Translations under genes and position numbers: made by a program
From: Candidatus Gastranaerophilales bacterium
GTDB taxonomy: Bacteria > Cyanobacteriota > Vampirovibrionia > Gastranaerophilales > Gastranaerophilaceae
Length of the DNA stretch: 64,000 nucleotides
Direction of reading: 5' to 3'
Assembly (NCBI GenBank): GCA_944324345.1
Contig: CALUVT010000003.1
Span: 124,001-188,000, forward strand
Part shown: piece by piece, positions 54,816-62,915 of the stretch
Numbering within the stretch: the stretch's first letter is position 1
Layout: each line of letters opens with the position of its first letter
Notes under the pieces: model-generated
Seen by the model: the letters and a program-made list of their open reading frames with translations, nothing else
The model's database searches: none
What the model was told of the DNA's origin: nothing

Positions 54816-56417
54816 ATGCAAAACAGTGAAGTTATTGAATATATAAAACAAGCTTTCGAATTAAAGTCTCAAAAATGTTATAAACAAGCTATTGAAATGC
54901 TTTATAAGGCTTTAGAAATTGAAAATGATAACATTGAAATTCTCTTTCAGCTCGGGGAATTGTATTTTATGCTCAAAAACTTTTCACGTTCCTGCCATTA
55001 TCTTGAAAAAGTTCTTTTAAAAGATAATAGACATATAGAAACTTTGAGGATTTTGGGGAAAATATACTTTTATAATAACGATTCGGATAATGCGTATAAA
55101 ACTGCCGAAACTATATATAATATAACCAAGAATACGGAAGATCTGTTAGAATTTATTAACATATTGTCAAAAGCCAAAGATATAGACAAAATAGAAAAAC
55201 TGGAAAAACAAATTGAATTAGACGATAAAATATGCTACGGATTAGCAAAAGCATATTACGATAACAACAAACTTGAAAAAGCAAAAGAAAAACTTCAATG
55301 TGCGTTAAACCTAAACCCCGAAAATGAATCCGCACTGGTGCTGTTAGGTAAAATATACTTTGATGAAAGCAAGTTTGAAAAGTCCAGAGAAATTTTTGAA
55401 GGGTTTTCAAAAAACACTGAAAATCCTGAAATATTGAATTATTTAGGTCTATTCGCAATTGAGGATATGCATTTTATTGATGCTATAAAATACTTTGCAA
55501 AAGCTTCAAATATTGACAAAGAAAATCCCAAATATTTTTATAACTTAGGGAATGCTTATTTTTATAACGGCTGGTTTAAAGAATCTGCACAAGCATATCT
55601 TAAAGCTATATGTATGCTGCCTGATGAGCCCGGATTTAGATATTCACTTGCATATTTGTACTATACGCAAAAAAACTTTGATAAAGCCCAAAGAGAAATT
55701 GATTATATTTTAAAAGAAAATCCAAAATATTCTTTAGCAGTGGTTTTGGATGCTTTACTTAAATTAGAAAAAAAAGATTTTCTCGGAGCGAAAAATGAAT
55801 TGGAAGAGAATCTAAAAGACGGCAATGATGATAACTTTACTCTTGTATCACTTGCAAAAGTTTATAAAGAGCTCAACCTGTTTGAGAAAGCTGAAAGTGC
55901 TATTACAAAAGTTCTTGATAGAACTCCCGAAAGCCTTAATTACAGATGTCTGCTCGCTGAAATATACATTTCAGAAAAGAAATATGATGATGCAATGCAG
56001 CTTCTTGAAAATATTATAGAGAAAAATGAAAATTATATACTAGCGTACACTTTGGCTGCGGAAACTTCGTACAAGTTGAATAACCTTGACCTTACAAAAG
56101 ATTTTGCACAAAAAATGATTAATCTGGATATGAATTATGCAGAAGGCTATTTCTATCTTGCACTTGTGAGAATTGAAGAAGAAGACTATGACGAGGCTAT
56201 CGAATGTATGAAACGAGCTATAATGTACGACATAGATAATCCCTGCTATTATGCAAAAATGAGTGAAATATACAAACTTAAAGGGGATTATAAAACCGCA
56301 ATAGAGTATATCAAAGAAGCTGAGAATATATCAGGTAACACTGAATACAAAATTATGCTTAGTGATCTTGCAACACTCAACAGAAAAACAAATAATTTGA
56401 CGTCAAAAAAAATATAA
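54816..56417 (+). CDS. TPR-repeat protein
   Basis: The 533-aa protein is made almost entirely of tetratricopeptide repeats, about 13-14 units. Examples are YKQAIEMLYKALEIENDNIEILFQLGELYFML, LEKAKEKLQCALNLNPENESALVLLGKIY and YDEAIECMKRAIMYDIDNPCYYAKMSEIY-type units. TPRs form protein-binding solenoids. No signal peptide or membrane segment is seen. It probably shares a transcript with the FtsB-like gene. Partners are unknown. Confidence 0.85.
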   Translation: MQNSEVIEYIKQAFELKSQKCYKQAIEMLYKALEIENDNIEILFQLGELYFMLKNFSRSCHYLEKVLLKDNRHIETLRILGKIYFYNNDSDNAYKTAETIYNITKNTEDLLEFINILSKAKDIDKIEKLEKQIELDDKICYGLAKAYYDNNKLEKAKEKLQCALNLNPENESALVLLGKIYFDESKFEKSREIFEGFSKNTENPEILNYLGLFAIEDMHFIDAIKYFAKASNIDKENPKYFYNLGNAYFYNGWFKESAQAYLKAICMLPDEPGFRYSLAYLYYTQKNFDKAQREIDYILKENPKYSLAVVLDALLKLEKKDFLGAKNELEENLKDGNDDNFTLVSLAKVYKELNLFEKAESAITKVLDRTPESLNYRCLLAEIYISEKKYDDAMQLLENIIEKNENYILAYTLAAETSYKLNNLDLTKDFAQKMINLDMNYAEGYFYLALVRIEEEDYDEAIECMKRAIMYDIDNPCYYAKMSEIYKLKGDYKTAIEYIKEAENISGNTEYKIMLSDLATLNRKTNNLTSKKI

Positions 56418-56484
56418 TTATAATGTTTAATGTCTACTACATTTGTAGTTAAAATTCAATTTATTTTATGGGAGAAGAAGATTA

Positions 56485-57174
56485 GTGGATAGAAAAGGAT
56501 TAACAAACTTAATATTTGTAGCTACACTGGCTGTTATTACTCAGCTTCCAGCATTTTCGGCAAAAAATGATACGCAATTAATAGAAATGCCAAAAACTTA
56601 TCCTGCAAAATACACTGCGGAATACATAAAAGAGATTAAACCTCTTTACAAACCGACAGGGAAAGAAGAAATAATCTACGTAGCACTCGATATGCTTAAG
56701 GGTACAAACGGAGAGTTTTCAAGAAATGCAATTTTAGGGAATAATCTTTCTGGTAGAGCTGTAAAAATAGAATTTCGCGATCTCGGGACAATAAACCCGG
56801 ATTACGCAAGCTTTGATGCTCTTGGCTGGAAGAAGAATAAACAACTCTTTATATTCATAAACCCGAGACATAAAGATGCTCCTCCGGGTGCCTTAGCAGC
56901 TTTATTGGCACATGAGGCACTGCATCAGGATGAATATAACTCTCTTGCAGAAGAAACTTACGCTTGGACTATGGAAGCTTCCGTATGGTATGAGATTTCA
57001 AAACTCTATCCGGAAAGCAACGAAGAACTACACCCCCTGGTTGTCAGAGAAAATACCTTAAAAAAATTATTTGAACGCGGGGGGTACTCAAACAAATACA
57101 TAAAGAAAACTGTTATGTCCAACGAGGGATACAAAAATCTGCCTGCAACTTCACCGGGATTTGAAGATTTATAA
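56485..57174 (+). CDS. Exported putative zinc metallopeptidase (HEXXH)
   Basis: A GTG start behind GGGAG gives 229 aa with a signal peptide (NLIFVATLAVITQLPAFSA). The segment LAALLAHEALHQDEYNSLAEETYAW contains HEALH, the HEXXH zinc-binding pattern, with a Glu 8-10 residues later as a possible third ligand. The rest has no family match that I recognise. It stands between the TPR gene and the CtpA-like protease gene. Peptidase activity is inferred from the motif only. Confidence 0.65.
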   Translation: MDRKGLTNLIFVATLAVITQLPAFSAKNDTQLIEMPKTYPAKYTAEYIKEIKPLYKPTGKEEIIYVALDMLKGTNGEFSRNAILGNNLSGRAVKIEFRDLGTINPDYASFDALGWKKNKQLFIFINPRHKDAPPGALAALLAHEALHQDEYNSLAEETYAWTMEASVWYEISKLYPESNEELHPLVVRENTLKKLFERGGYSNKYIKKTVMSNEGYKNLPATSPGFEDL

Positions 57175-57222
57175 TTATCCTTTTTTGTTAATAAATAGTA
57201 TATTGATTATAAAAATTGCTTG

Positions 57223-58470
57223 ATGTTAAATATTCGTATGAGGAACCGTCAAGCATTTTTATTTATAGCTTTAGTTTTAATCCTTGCAGGACTGAACATA
57301 TTTTTTATGTTTGCAAATCGGATAGAAATTACCGACATGCCTGACATGGTAGATCACAGTCACATTTCCTCACAAAAGCTGTTTGATAACAGTTGGAAAG
57401 TTATTCGTGATAACTACTACGATTCCGAATTGAATGAACAATCTTGGAGTCGCTGGAAAGAGCACTACCACGGGAAAATCAAGACAGACGAAGATGCAAA
57501 AGTTGCAATTGACACAATTCTTGCAAGTCTTAATGATCCATATTCCCGCTATATGTCAAAGTCAGAATATCTTGAGCAAAACAATTCCATAAACTCAAAA
57601 ATAACAGGTATAGGGGTAAATATTACCTCAGTTTCCGGAAAAATTCATATAGTAAATGTTATGGAAGGAACTCCGGCTCAGTTTGCAAATCTTCTGCCAA
57701 AAGATATTATTATCGCAGTTGATGGTAAAGAAGTAAACGGATTGTCTCTTTCTGAGGTTGCAAATCTTGTTAAAGGTCCTGAAAACAGTTTTGTGAATAT
57801 AACTGTCTTACGAAACAATGACAAAATTGTAAAAAAAGTTATGAGAAAAGAGATTAAAATAAAAACTGTAAAAAGTTCCGTTTTGGATAAAAATATTGGT
57901 TATATCCAGATTACGAGCTTCATCGGCTCTACCACTCCAAATGAATTTTTGGAAGCTCTTGAAAAAACTAAGGATACAGAGGGGTTAATTCTTGACTTAC
58001 GTGGAAATACGGGGGGACTACTTCCCAATGCAGTTTTCATAGCAAACCTTTTTATCCCGCATGGGAATATCGTCAGTATAGTCGGCAGGAACGGATACAA
58101 ATACGATATTAATGCTCAAAATACTGAATTTTCAATAAAAAAGCCGACAGTTGTCCTCGTTGACGGGAACTCCGCAAGTGCAAGTGAAATACTTTCAGGA
58201 GCACTAAAAGATTATAACAAAGCTAAACTTTTAGGCACAAAAACCTATGGGAAAGGCATGGTTCAAAAGATAATCCCAATGCCTAATGAAACAGGCTTAA
58301 ATTTAACAATTGCCAAATACCTTACCCCTAAAGGAACTGATATAAATAAAAAAGGCATCACTCCGGATATACAGGTTGAATTTAGTCTTAAAGACGTAAA
58401 AACAAATAATGATGCTCAGCTTCAAGCCGCTAAAAATGTTCTTTCCAAGATGCTTTTAAGTAAAAAATAA
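57223..58470 (+). CDS. S41-family C-terminal processing peptidase
   Basis: The 415-aa protein starts with a membrane anchor (FLFIALVLILAGLNIFFMF). A PDZ domain (about 120-210, GIGVNITSVSGKIHIVNVMEGTPAQFANLLPKDIIIAVDGKEV) is followed by the peptidase core with the catalytic Ser in VDGNSASASEIL (near 320) and Lys in GTKTYGKGMVQ (near 345). It is of CtpA/Prc type. The ATG at 57223 is used; the frame opens at TTG 57220 and ATG 57238 is also possible. No ribosome site is clear. Confidence 0.93.
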   Translation: MLNIRMRNRQAFLFIALVLILAGLNIFFMFANRIEITDMPDMVDHSHISSQKLFDNSWKVIRDNYYDSELNEQSWSRWKEHYHGKIKTDEDAKVAIDTILASLNDPYSRYMSKSEYLEQNNSINSKITGIGVNITSVSGKIHIVNVMEGTPAQFANLLPKDIIIAVDGKEVNGLSLSEVANLVKGPENSFVNITVLRNNDKIVKKVMRKEIKIKTVKSSVLDKNIGYIQITSFIGSTTPNEFLEALEKTKDTEGLILDLRGNTGGLLPNAVFIANLFIPHGNIVSIVGRNGYKYDINAQNTEFSIKKPTVVLVDGNSASASEILSGALKDYNKAKLLGTKTYGKGMVQKIIPMPNETGLNLTIAKYLTPKGTDINKKGITPDIQVEFSLKDVKTNNDAQLQAAKNVLSKMLLSKK

Positions 58471-58471
58471 C

Positions 58472-58690
58472 TTATCGTTTAAAAATATTTATATCCTTTA
58501 ACTCTTCTTTTTTCGCAATTAAACCGCATTTTGAGCACGCAAGAGTATCTCCGCTACTGTCTACCGGCAGAAAAATATGCTCACAATTTTCCGACTCATC
58601 AGCAGTGTCTACAGCAAAAGGATCAAATGAATTATCCTTTTTTTTCTTCTTAGGTTTAAATAATTTAACTACTAATTCAATAAGATACAT
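58472..58690 (-). CDS. Small putative zinc-ribbon protein
   Basis: The 72-aa protein has an amphipathic start (MYLIELVVKLFKPKKKKK), an acidic middle with C-E-H (ESENCEHIF) and then a CSKCG pair. The C-H-C-C pattern fits a small zinc ribbon. It lies 3 bp after cdd on the same strand and ends 1 bp from the convergent S41 gene. Confidence 0.6.
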   Translation of the reverse strand: MYLIELVVKLFKPKKKKKDNSFDPFAVDTADESENCEHIFLPVDSSGDTLACSKCGLIAKKEELKDINIFKR

Positions 58691-58693
58691 CTT

Positions 58694-59077
58694 TTATAAT
58701 TCAAAACATTCCGGCAATAATTCATTTATGGTATAAACCTTAACCCCTGCTTCTGTTTTAGTAATAATATCAAGACCATTTTCCGATTTAAATTCATCTA
58801 AAACCTGCCTGCAAGCACCGCAGGGAGTACAATTCGCCATATTTGGAGAGAAAACCGCCACTGCTTTAATTTTCCGTTCACCGTTTGCAATGGCCGTACC
58901 AACAGCGTTTCTTTCCGCACAGATAGTCAAGCCAAAACTTGAATTTTCAAAATTACATCCGGTGTAGACATTCCCGCTTTCACACAAAACGCAAGCACCT
59001 ACAGGGAATTTCGAGTAGGGAACGTAAGCATTTTTGGAGGCCTCTTCGGCCATCTGTAACATTTTCTCATAGTCCAT
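58694..59077 (-). CDS. cdd: Cytidine deaminase
   Basis: Cdd converts cytidine to uridine in pyrimidine salvage. The 127-aa length is that of the homotetrameric form. The zinc ligands and catalytic Glu are in GLTICAERNAVG (C-A-E) and CTPCGACRQVLDEF (PCGAC). It starts at ATG 59077. Confidence 0.94.
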   Translation of the reverse strand: MDYEKMLQMAEEASKNAYVPYSKFPVGACVLCESGNVYTGCNFENSSFGLTICAERNAVGTAIANGERKIKAVAVFSPNMANCTPCGACRQVLDEFKSENGLDIITKTEAGVKVYTINELLPECFEL

Positions 59078-59147
59078 ATTTGTACTTTAAAATATTTGAA
59101 TAAAAAAGTAATCCCTTAATTATATGAAATTGTGATATAATTCTGTT

Positions 59148-59945
59148 ATGAAAATTCTTTTGAAATTATTCATAATTTTTATGATTACTATTTCGTCTGC
59201 ACAAGCAGCTACGACAAATATCCTTGTGCTTCCGGCAGACTTGTTAAACACAAGGGAAAATTATTATGGTTTCAACGAAGCATCAGAAATTGTCGCATCT
59301 GATATTATTGCTGAGTTTAACTCATCAGGGGGAAAGATAAGCTCTTTAAGTTTATTCAGTATTCGTGAAAAATTAAGTCAAAACAACGAATTAAAAAACA
59401 TAACCTCATCTACGTTGGACAAATTCAAAAGAAATGATTCAATTGACTACAAAGCATTAAAACAAATTGGAAATATTTTTTCATGCGACTATGTGCTTTT
59501 AACATCCAGCTATGTAACTACGAATAAGAATTCATTAAGACGCAATCTCTGGGAAATATTAGAAATATCAACTGCATTTGATATATCATACCCATACAGG
59601 CTTGAAACTTCTATTGTATTAATAGACACAATTAATGAGATAGTCTTGTGGAGCAATCATTATTCAACTAAAATCGGGAACAATGATAATTATTTTGAAG
59701 CAAAAAACTACGCTCAAGCAAACGAAATTTTAAGTAAGTTACGATTTTATTTAGACAATGTCGTAGCAGAGAGTGCTTCCCAAAATATTATACTTAGACT
59801 TTATCCCAAATCTTTGAGAACGCTAAATAAAAACATTGATAACTCTGATGGAGGAGCGTTGAAATTTGACAAGACAATCCCTCAATTTCCCCAAGAAACT
59901 GATGATGACAGTCAATTTTTCGGAGATATGATTTATGGGATTTAG
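59148..59945 (+). CDS. Exported hypothetical protein, CsgG/TolB-N-like fold suspected
   Basis: The 265-aa protein has a signal peptide (MKILLKLFIIFMITISSAQA). The mature start TNILVLPADLLNTREN.YGFNEASEIVASDIIAEF, and later IGNIFSCDYVLLTSSYVTT plus a strand SIVLIDTINEIVLWSNHYS, follow the order seen in CsgG- and TolB-N-like periplasmic proteins. This is by eye only. The gene is divergent from cdd. Its 3' end overlaps the convergent 97-aa gene by 4 bp. Confidence 0.55.
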   Translation: MKILLKLFIIFMITISSAQAATTNILVLPADLLNTRENYYGFNEASEIVASDIIAEFNSSGGKISSLSLFSIREKLSQNNELKNITSSTLDKFKRNDSIDYKALKQIGNIFSCDYVLLTSSYVTTNKNSLRRNLWEILEISTAFDISYPYRLETSIVLIDTINEIVLWSNHYSTKIGNNDNYFEAKNYAQANEILSKLRFYLDNVVAESASQNIILRLYPKSLRTLNKNIDNSDGGALKFDKTIPQFPQETDDDSQFFGDMIYGI

Positions 59946-60235
59946 CGGTACCTATTATCTACAGGAGCCGGATTTCTGTTAGTATTTGTTACCGGATTTT
60001 TAAATTTTTTACTCTGTTCATTTTCATAATCCCCTTCAAATTGCTTTGGAGTATTCCCTTTTTGGAAATCATCTTTTTCTGCTCTTTCTCCAAATTTTTG
60101 GATCATCGGCTTCATTTCAACTTGTGATGGGGTTTTTACGGCAATTGAATCAAGTTCATTTAAGCGGTCTTTCATATCCCATAAGGCTATAAAAGATACA
60201 ATAAATATTGATAAAAAAATTAACGATTTTCTCAT
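59942..60235 (-). CDS. Hypothetical single-pass membrane protein
   Basis: The 97-aa protein has an N-terminal hydrophobic segment (LIFLSIFIVSFIALW, residues 5-19) followed by a charged, Pro/Asn-rich soluble part (RAEKDDFQKGNTPKQFEGDY). It may be an anchored periplasmic protein. I do not recognise a family. Confidence 0.5.
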   Translation of the reverse strand: MRKSLIFLSIFIVSFIALWDMKDRLNELDSIAVKTPSQVEMKPMIQKFGERAEKDDFQKGNTPKQFEGDYENEQSKKFKNPVTNTNRNPAPVDNRYR

Positions 60236-60382
60236 AATTTCACCTGCTCTTTATATATCAAATATTTTATCCTCAGTTAACAATTTTATGTATTAAACAG
60301 TTATATAAATTTATAGGCTTGCACAAAAATAGTTAGAATGATAAAATGTTCTTGTTGTAGAGATAATAAAGAGGTAAATTTA

Positions 60383-60556
60383 ATGGCTAGATTAATAAGA
60401 CCAAGTTTAGCAATCAGATGCGTTCAATCAGGGTGTAAGACTTTATTTGAAGTAGCTAAAGTTGAAGATGGGAAACAGCAAGAAGTTGTTTGCCCGGGTT
60501 GTGGAGAACATTACGTTTATCCTATTTACGATGATGAAGAAGACAAAAATCAGTAG
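60383..60556 (+). CDS. Small zinc-ribbon-like protein
   Basis: The ATG at 60383 behind AGAGGT gives 57 aa, MARLIRPSLAIRC. The four cysteines C-x5-C ... C-x2-C (RCVQSGC, VCPGCG) suggest a zinc ribbon, and an acidic tail (YDDEEDKNQ) ends it. The open frame from 60338 is longer, but that part is not supported by a ribosome site. The next gene starts 10 bp later, so they probably form an operon. Confidence 0.6.
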   Translation: MARLIRPSLAIRCVQSGCKTLFEVAKVEDGKQQEVVCPGCGEHYVYPIYDDEEDKNQ

Positions 60557-60566
60557 TTTTTAGATT

Positions 60567-61496
60567 ATGTTTAATAATACAGATAAGCGCTATAATCAAT
60601 TCAGTGCTCATTTGAAGAATAAATTCGGCTTTAAGGTTTATAAAATAACTCTTGATGCCGGTTTTTCTTGTCCAAACAGAGACGGAACAATATCTACCGG
60701 CGGATGTATATTCTGTGATGAAGGAGGGAGTTTTTCTCAGGCACATTCAAACCTTCTTTCTGTAGAAGAGCAAGTTGAAGAGGGGATAAAAACTCTTTCA
60801 AATCGATTTAAGGCACAAAAATTCATGTCATACTTTCAAGCTTATTCAAACACATACAAACCTGTAAATGAACTTGAAAAAATATATAATTCTGCACTAA
60901 ATAATCCAAATATTGTGGGGCTTTCTATAGGTACCAGACCGGATTGCATAGATGATGAGAAAATAAAACTTATTTCATCATACAAAGATGATTATTATAC
61001 TTGGATAGAATATGGTCTTCAATCAATCCATGATAAAACATTAAGAAAAATAAATCGCGGTCATAATTATCAATGTTTTTTAAAAGCCTACGAAAAAAGT
61101 AAAAATGCAGGACTAAATGTTTGTGTCCACGTAATTTTTGGGCTATGGGAAACACATGATGAAATTATGCAAACAGCCCAAGAGCTTGCTCGTTTAGGAG
61201 TTGATGGAGTAAAAATTCACATGCTTTGTGCATTAAAAAACACAAAACTGGAACAAGTATACAATAATGGTGAAATTACATTTATGGATGAAGGAGAATA
61301 CGTAAAAACAGTTTGTGATTTTCTTGAATACCTCCCGCAGACAACCACAATTCACAGACTGGCCGGTAATGGGTTAAGTACTGAATTAATAGCTCCTAAA
61401 TGGCTCAGCAAAAAATTTGATTGTCTTAATAAAATTGATCACGAATTTATTAACAGAAATTCATACCAAGGGAGTAAATTTGTTTACAAAAAATAA
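60567..61496 (+). CDS. Radical SAM protein, TIGR01212/YhcC family
   Basis: The 309-aa protein has the family's radical SAM motif near residue 32: CPNRDGTISTGGCIFC, a long-spaced variant of CX3CX2C. Further typical blocks are QAYSNTYKPVNELEKIY, GLSIGTRPDCID and LQSIHDKTLRKINRGH, then the C-terminal IHRLAGNG. The biochemical role of the family is unknown. It follows the zinc-ribbon gene. Confidence 0.9.
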   Translation: MFNNTDKRYNQFSAHLKNKFGFKVYKITLDAGFSCPNRDGTISTGGCIFCDEGGSFSQAHSNLLSVEEQVEEGIKTLSNRFKAQKFMSYFQAYSNTYKPVNELEKIYNSALNNPNIVGLSIGTRPDCIDDEKIKLISSYKDDYYTWIEYGLQSIHDKTLRKINRGHNYQCFLKAYEKSKNAGLNVCVHVIFGLWETHDEIMQTAQELARLGVDGVKIHMLCALKNTKLEQVYNNGEITFMDEGEYVKTVCDFLEYLPQTTTIHRLAGNGLSTELIAPKWLSKKFDCLNKIDHEFINRNSYQGSKFVYKK

Positions 61497-61567
61497 ATAA
61501 TGTGCAATAATATATGGGCTGATATTAGTTTTTTTTGTAAAAATTTATTAAAAAATAAAAATTTGTA

Positions 61568-61584
61568 TAGCAAAAAAAATTTTT
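61568..61584 (+). promoter_or_regulatory. A-tract/T-tract upstream motif
   Basis: TAGCAAAAAAAATTTTT ends 45 bases before the 244-aa gene, and a TAGAAT possible -10 follows about 20 bases later. Copies lie at 18016 (minus), 29749 and 42851. Confidence 0.5.
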
Positions 61585-61629
61585 CAGCTGTGTTAGGTAG
61601 TGTGTAGAATTATCTGAACGGAGATAAAT

Positions 61630-62364
61630 ATGTTAACAGTACAACCTAAAGTTTTTAGTAGTTACAAACCTGCATTCAAATCTGATGAATTTCAAGAAGA
61701 CAATTATCCAACCAGTCTTGCCGATATGGACCAAGACACTTATGATAAAGTTCTAAGAGATTTGCGAGAACGAAAAGGGGATTTTTTAGATCTAACTAAT
61801 AACAAGGAATTTAAACTTCCTGGGCCTGCAAAGAAACTTGTAGAAGGCGGTGCCGTTATAACAACAGGTCTTTTGGGCGGAATGGCTACAGGATGGGGTG
61901 CAAAAAAATCTATACAGGCATTTTCAAAAATCTTTAAATCAGCTCCAGTCAAAGGTTTTGTAAATTATGTAAAAAGTGCCGGAAGATTTGTTAAGAGAAC
62001 ACTTTCTACTGTAAAAAAACTGTTCTTGGAATCAGAATTATACAAAAAACCTGCAAATGCAATAAAAAAACAATATAATAAATTTGCCGAAACAAAATTT
62101 GGAAAATCCTTTACAAAATACTTTGGAATTTTTAAAGAAGGTGCAAAAAAGATTTACTTAAAAGTTAAAAATTCTGTTAAGTCTTTATGGACCAGAGCAA
62201 AAGCTGTAAAGAACGAAACATACGAAAAAGCTGCCGTAAATACAGTTGGAGTTGCAGGAGGTGCAGCATCAGGTATTACCGCTTTAAAAGAAACTCAAGA
62301 AAAGAATAAAAGGGATGAAGAATCAAATGCCGATGTCGAAGAATTCCCAGGAGTAGATGAATAA
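61630..62364 (+). CDS. Hypothetical basic protein with Gly-rich hydrophobic segments
   Basis: I do not recognise a family. The 244-aa protein starts MLTVQPKVFSSYKPAFKSDE. It has a Gly-rich hydrophobic stretch (VEGGAVITTGLLGGMATGWG, near 73-92) and a long Lys-rich, aromatic middle (FVNYVKSAGRFVKRTLSTVKKLF). A second small Gly/Ala stretch (VGVAGGAASGITAL) lies near 208-221, and an acidic tail ends it. There is no classical signal peptide. It overlaps the next gene, a smaller protein of similar build, by a few bases (ATGAATAA). Confidence 0.65.
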   Translation: MLTVQPKVFSSYKPAFKSDEFQEDNYPTSLADMDQDTYDKVLRDLRERKGDFLDLTNNKEFKLPGPAKKLVEGGAVITTGLLGGMATGWGAKKSIQAFSKIFKSAPVKGFVNYVKSAGRFVKRTLSTVKKLFLESELYKKPANAIKKQYNKFAETKFGKSFTKYFGIFKEGAKKIYLKVKNSVKSLWTRAKAVKNETYEKAAVNTVGVAGGAASGITALKETQEKNKRDEESNADVEEFPGVDE

Positions 62365-62857
62365 TATGCATGTAAACTTTGATAGTAAAATTGCATATAG
62401 TGCAAATACTCAAGCTTCTGGCAACAAAAGCAAAAATGACGCTAAAAAAGATGTTGTAACAGGCGGAGGAGCAATAGCTGCAACTGCCACCACTGTTAGA
62501 ACAAGAGCAGCAAGATCCGGATTTGATATGTTTAATTCTGCAAAAAAAGTTTCCGAAGGGATGAAAGGTGTTACCCAAGCAACAAAAGCAACAGCTAATG
62601 TTGCAAAACAGACCAAAAGCCTTTGGGGGAAAGTTGTAGAAAATGCTAAATGGGCTAAAGGAGAAATTCTTAGCTGGGGAACAAGATTTAAAAATGTAAG
62701 ATTTGTCAAAAATATTATAAAGAGCCCAATATTCAGAGGCACAGCAAGTGCTTTAGGTTACGGATTCGGGCTTGTAACATTAATTTCCGGGCTTTCTGAT
62801 ATTACAAAAGTTACCACAGAAGCTATAGAAGGCAAACTTTTACATAACGAAGATTAA
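62357..62857 (+). CDS. Hypothetical basic protein, partner of the preceding gene
   Basis: The 166-aa protein starts MNNMHVNFDSKIAYSANTQ; the second Met at 62366 is an equally likely start. It has an Ala/Thr-rich Gly-containing segment (VTGGGAIAATATTVRTRAA), a Lys-rich middle (TKSLWGKVVENAKWAKGEI) and a Gly-rich hydrophobic end (GTASALGYGFGLVTLISGL). In composition and build it matches the preceding protein, with which it is translationally coupled. The function is unknown. Confidence 0.6.
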   Translation: MNNMHVNFDSKIAYSANTQASGNKSKNDAKKDVVTGGGAIAATATTVRTRAARSGFDMFNSAKKVSEGMKGVTQATKATANVAKQTKSLWGKVVENAKWAKGEILSWGTRFKNVRFVKNIIKSPIFRGTASALGYGFGLVTLISGLSDITKVTTEAIEGKLLHNED

Positions 62858-62876
62858 TAAACATTGTTAAATATCT

Positions 62877-62915
62877 AAAATCGTGCTAAGCTATGCTTAT
62901 GCACGATTTTGTTTT
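62877..62915 (+). terminator. Hairpin over the folP start, terminator-like
   Basis: AAAATCGTGC (62877-62886) and GCACGATTTT (62901-62910) pair over ten bases, and an inner TAAGC/GCTTA pair extends the stem. GTTTT follows. Both candidate folP start codons (62893, 62899) lie in it. It may end the preceding operon, control folP translation, or both. Confidence 0.6.

Noticed and set aside
57060-57080. A run of six G in the exported HEXXH gene as another switch tract
   Set aside because: It is too short, sits inside a good frame and has no leader structure like the prepilin loci.
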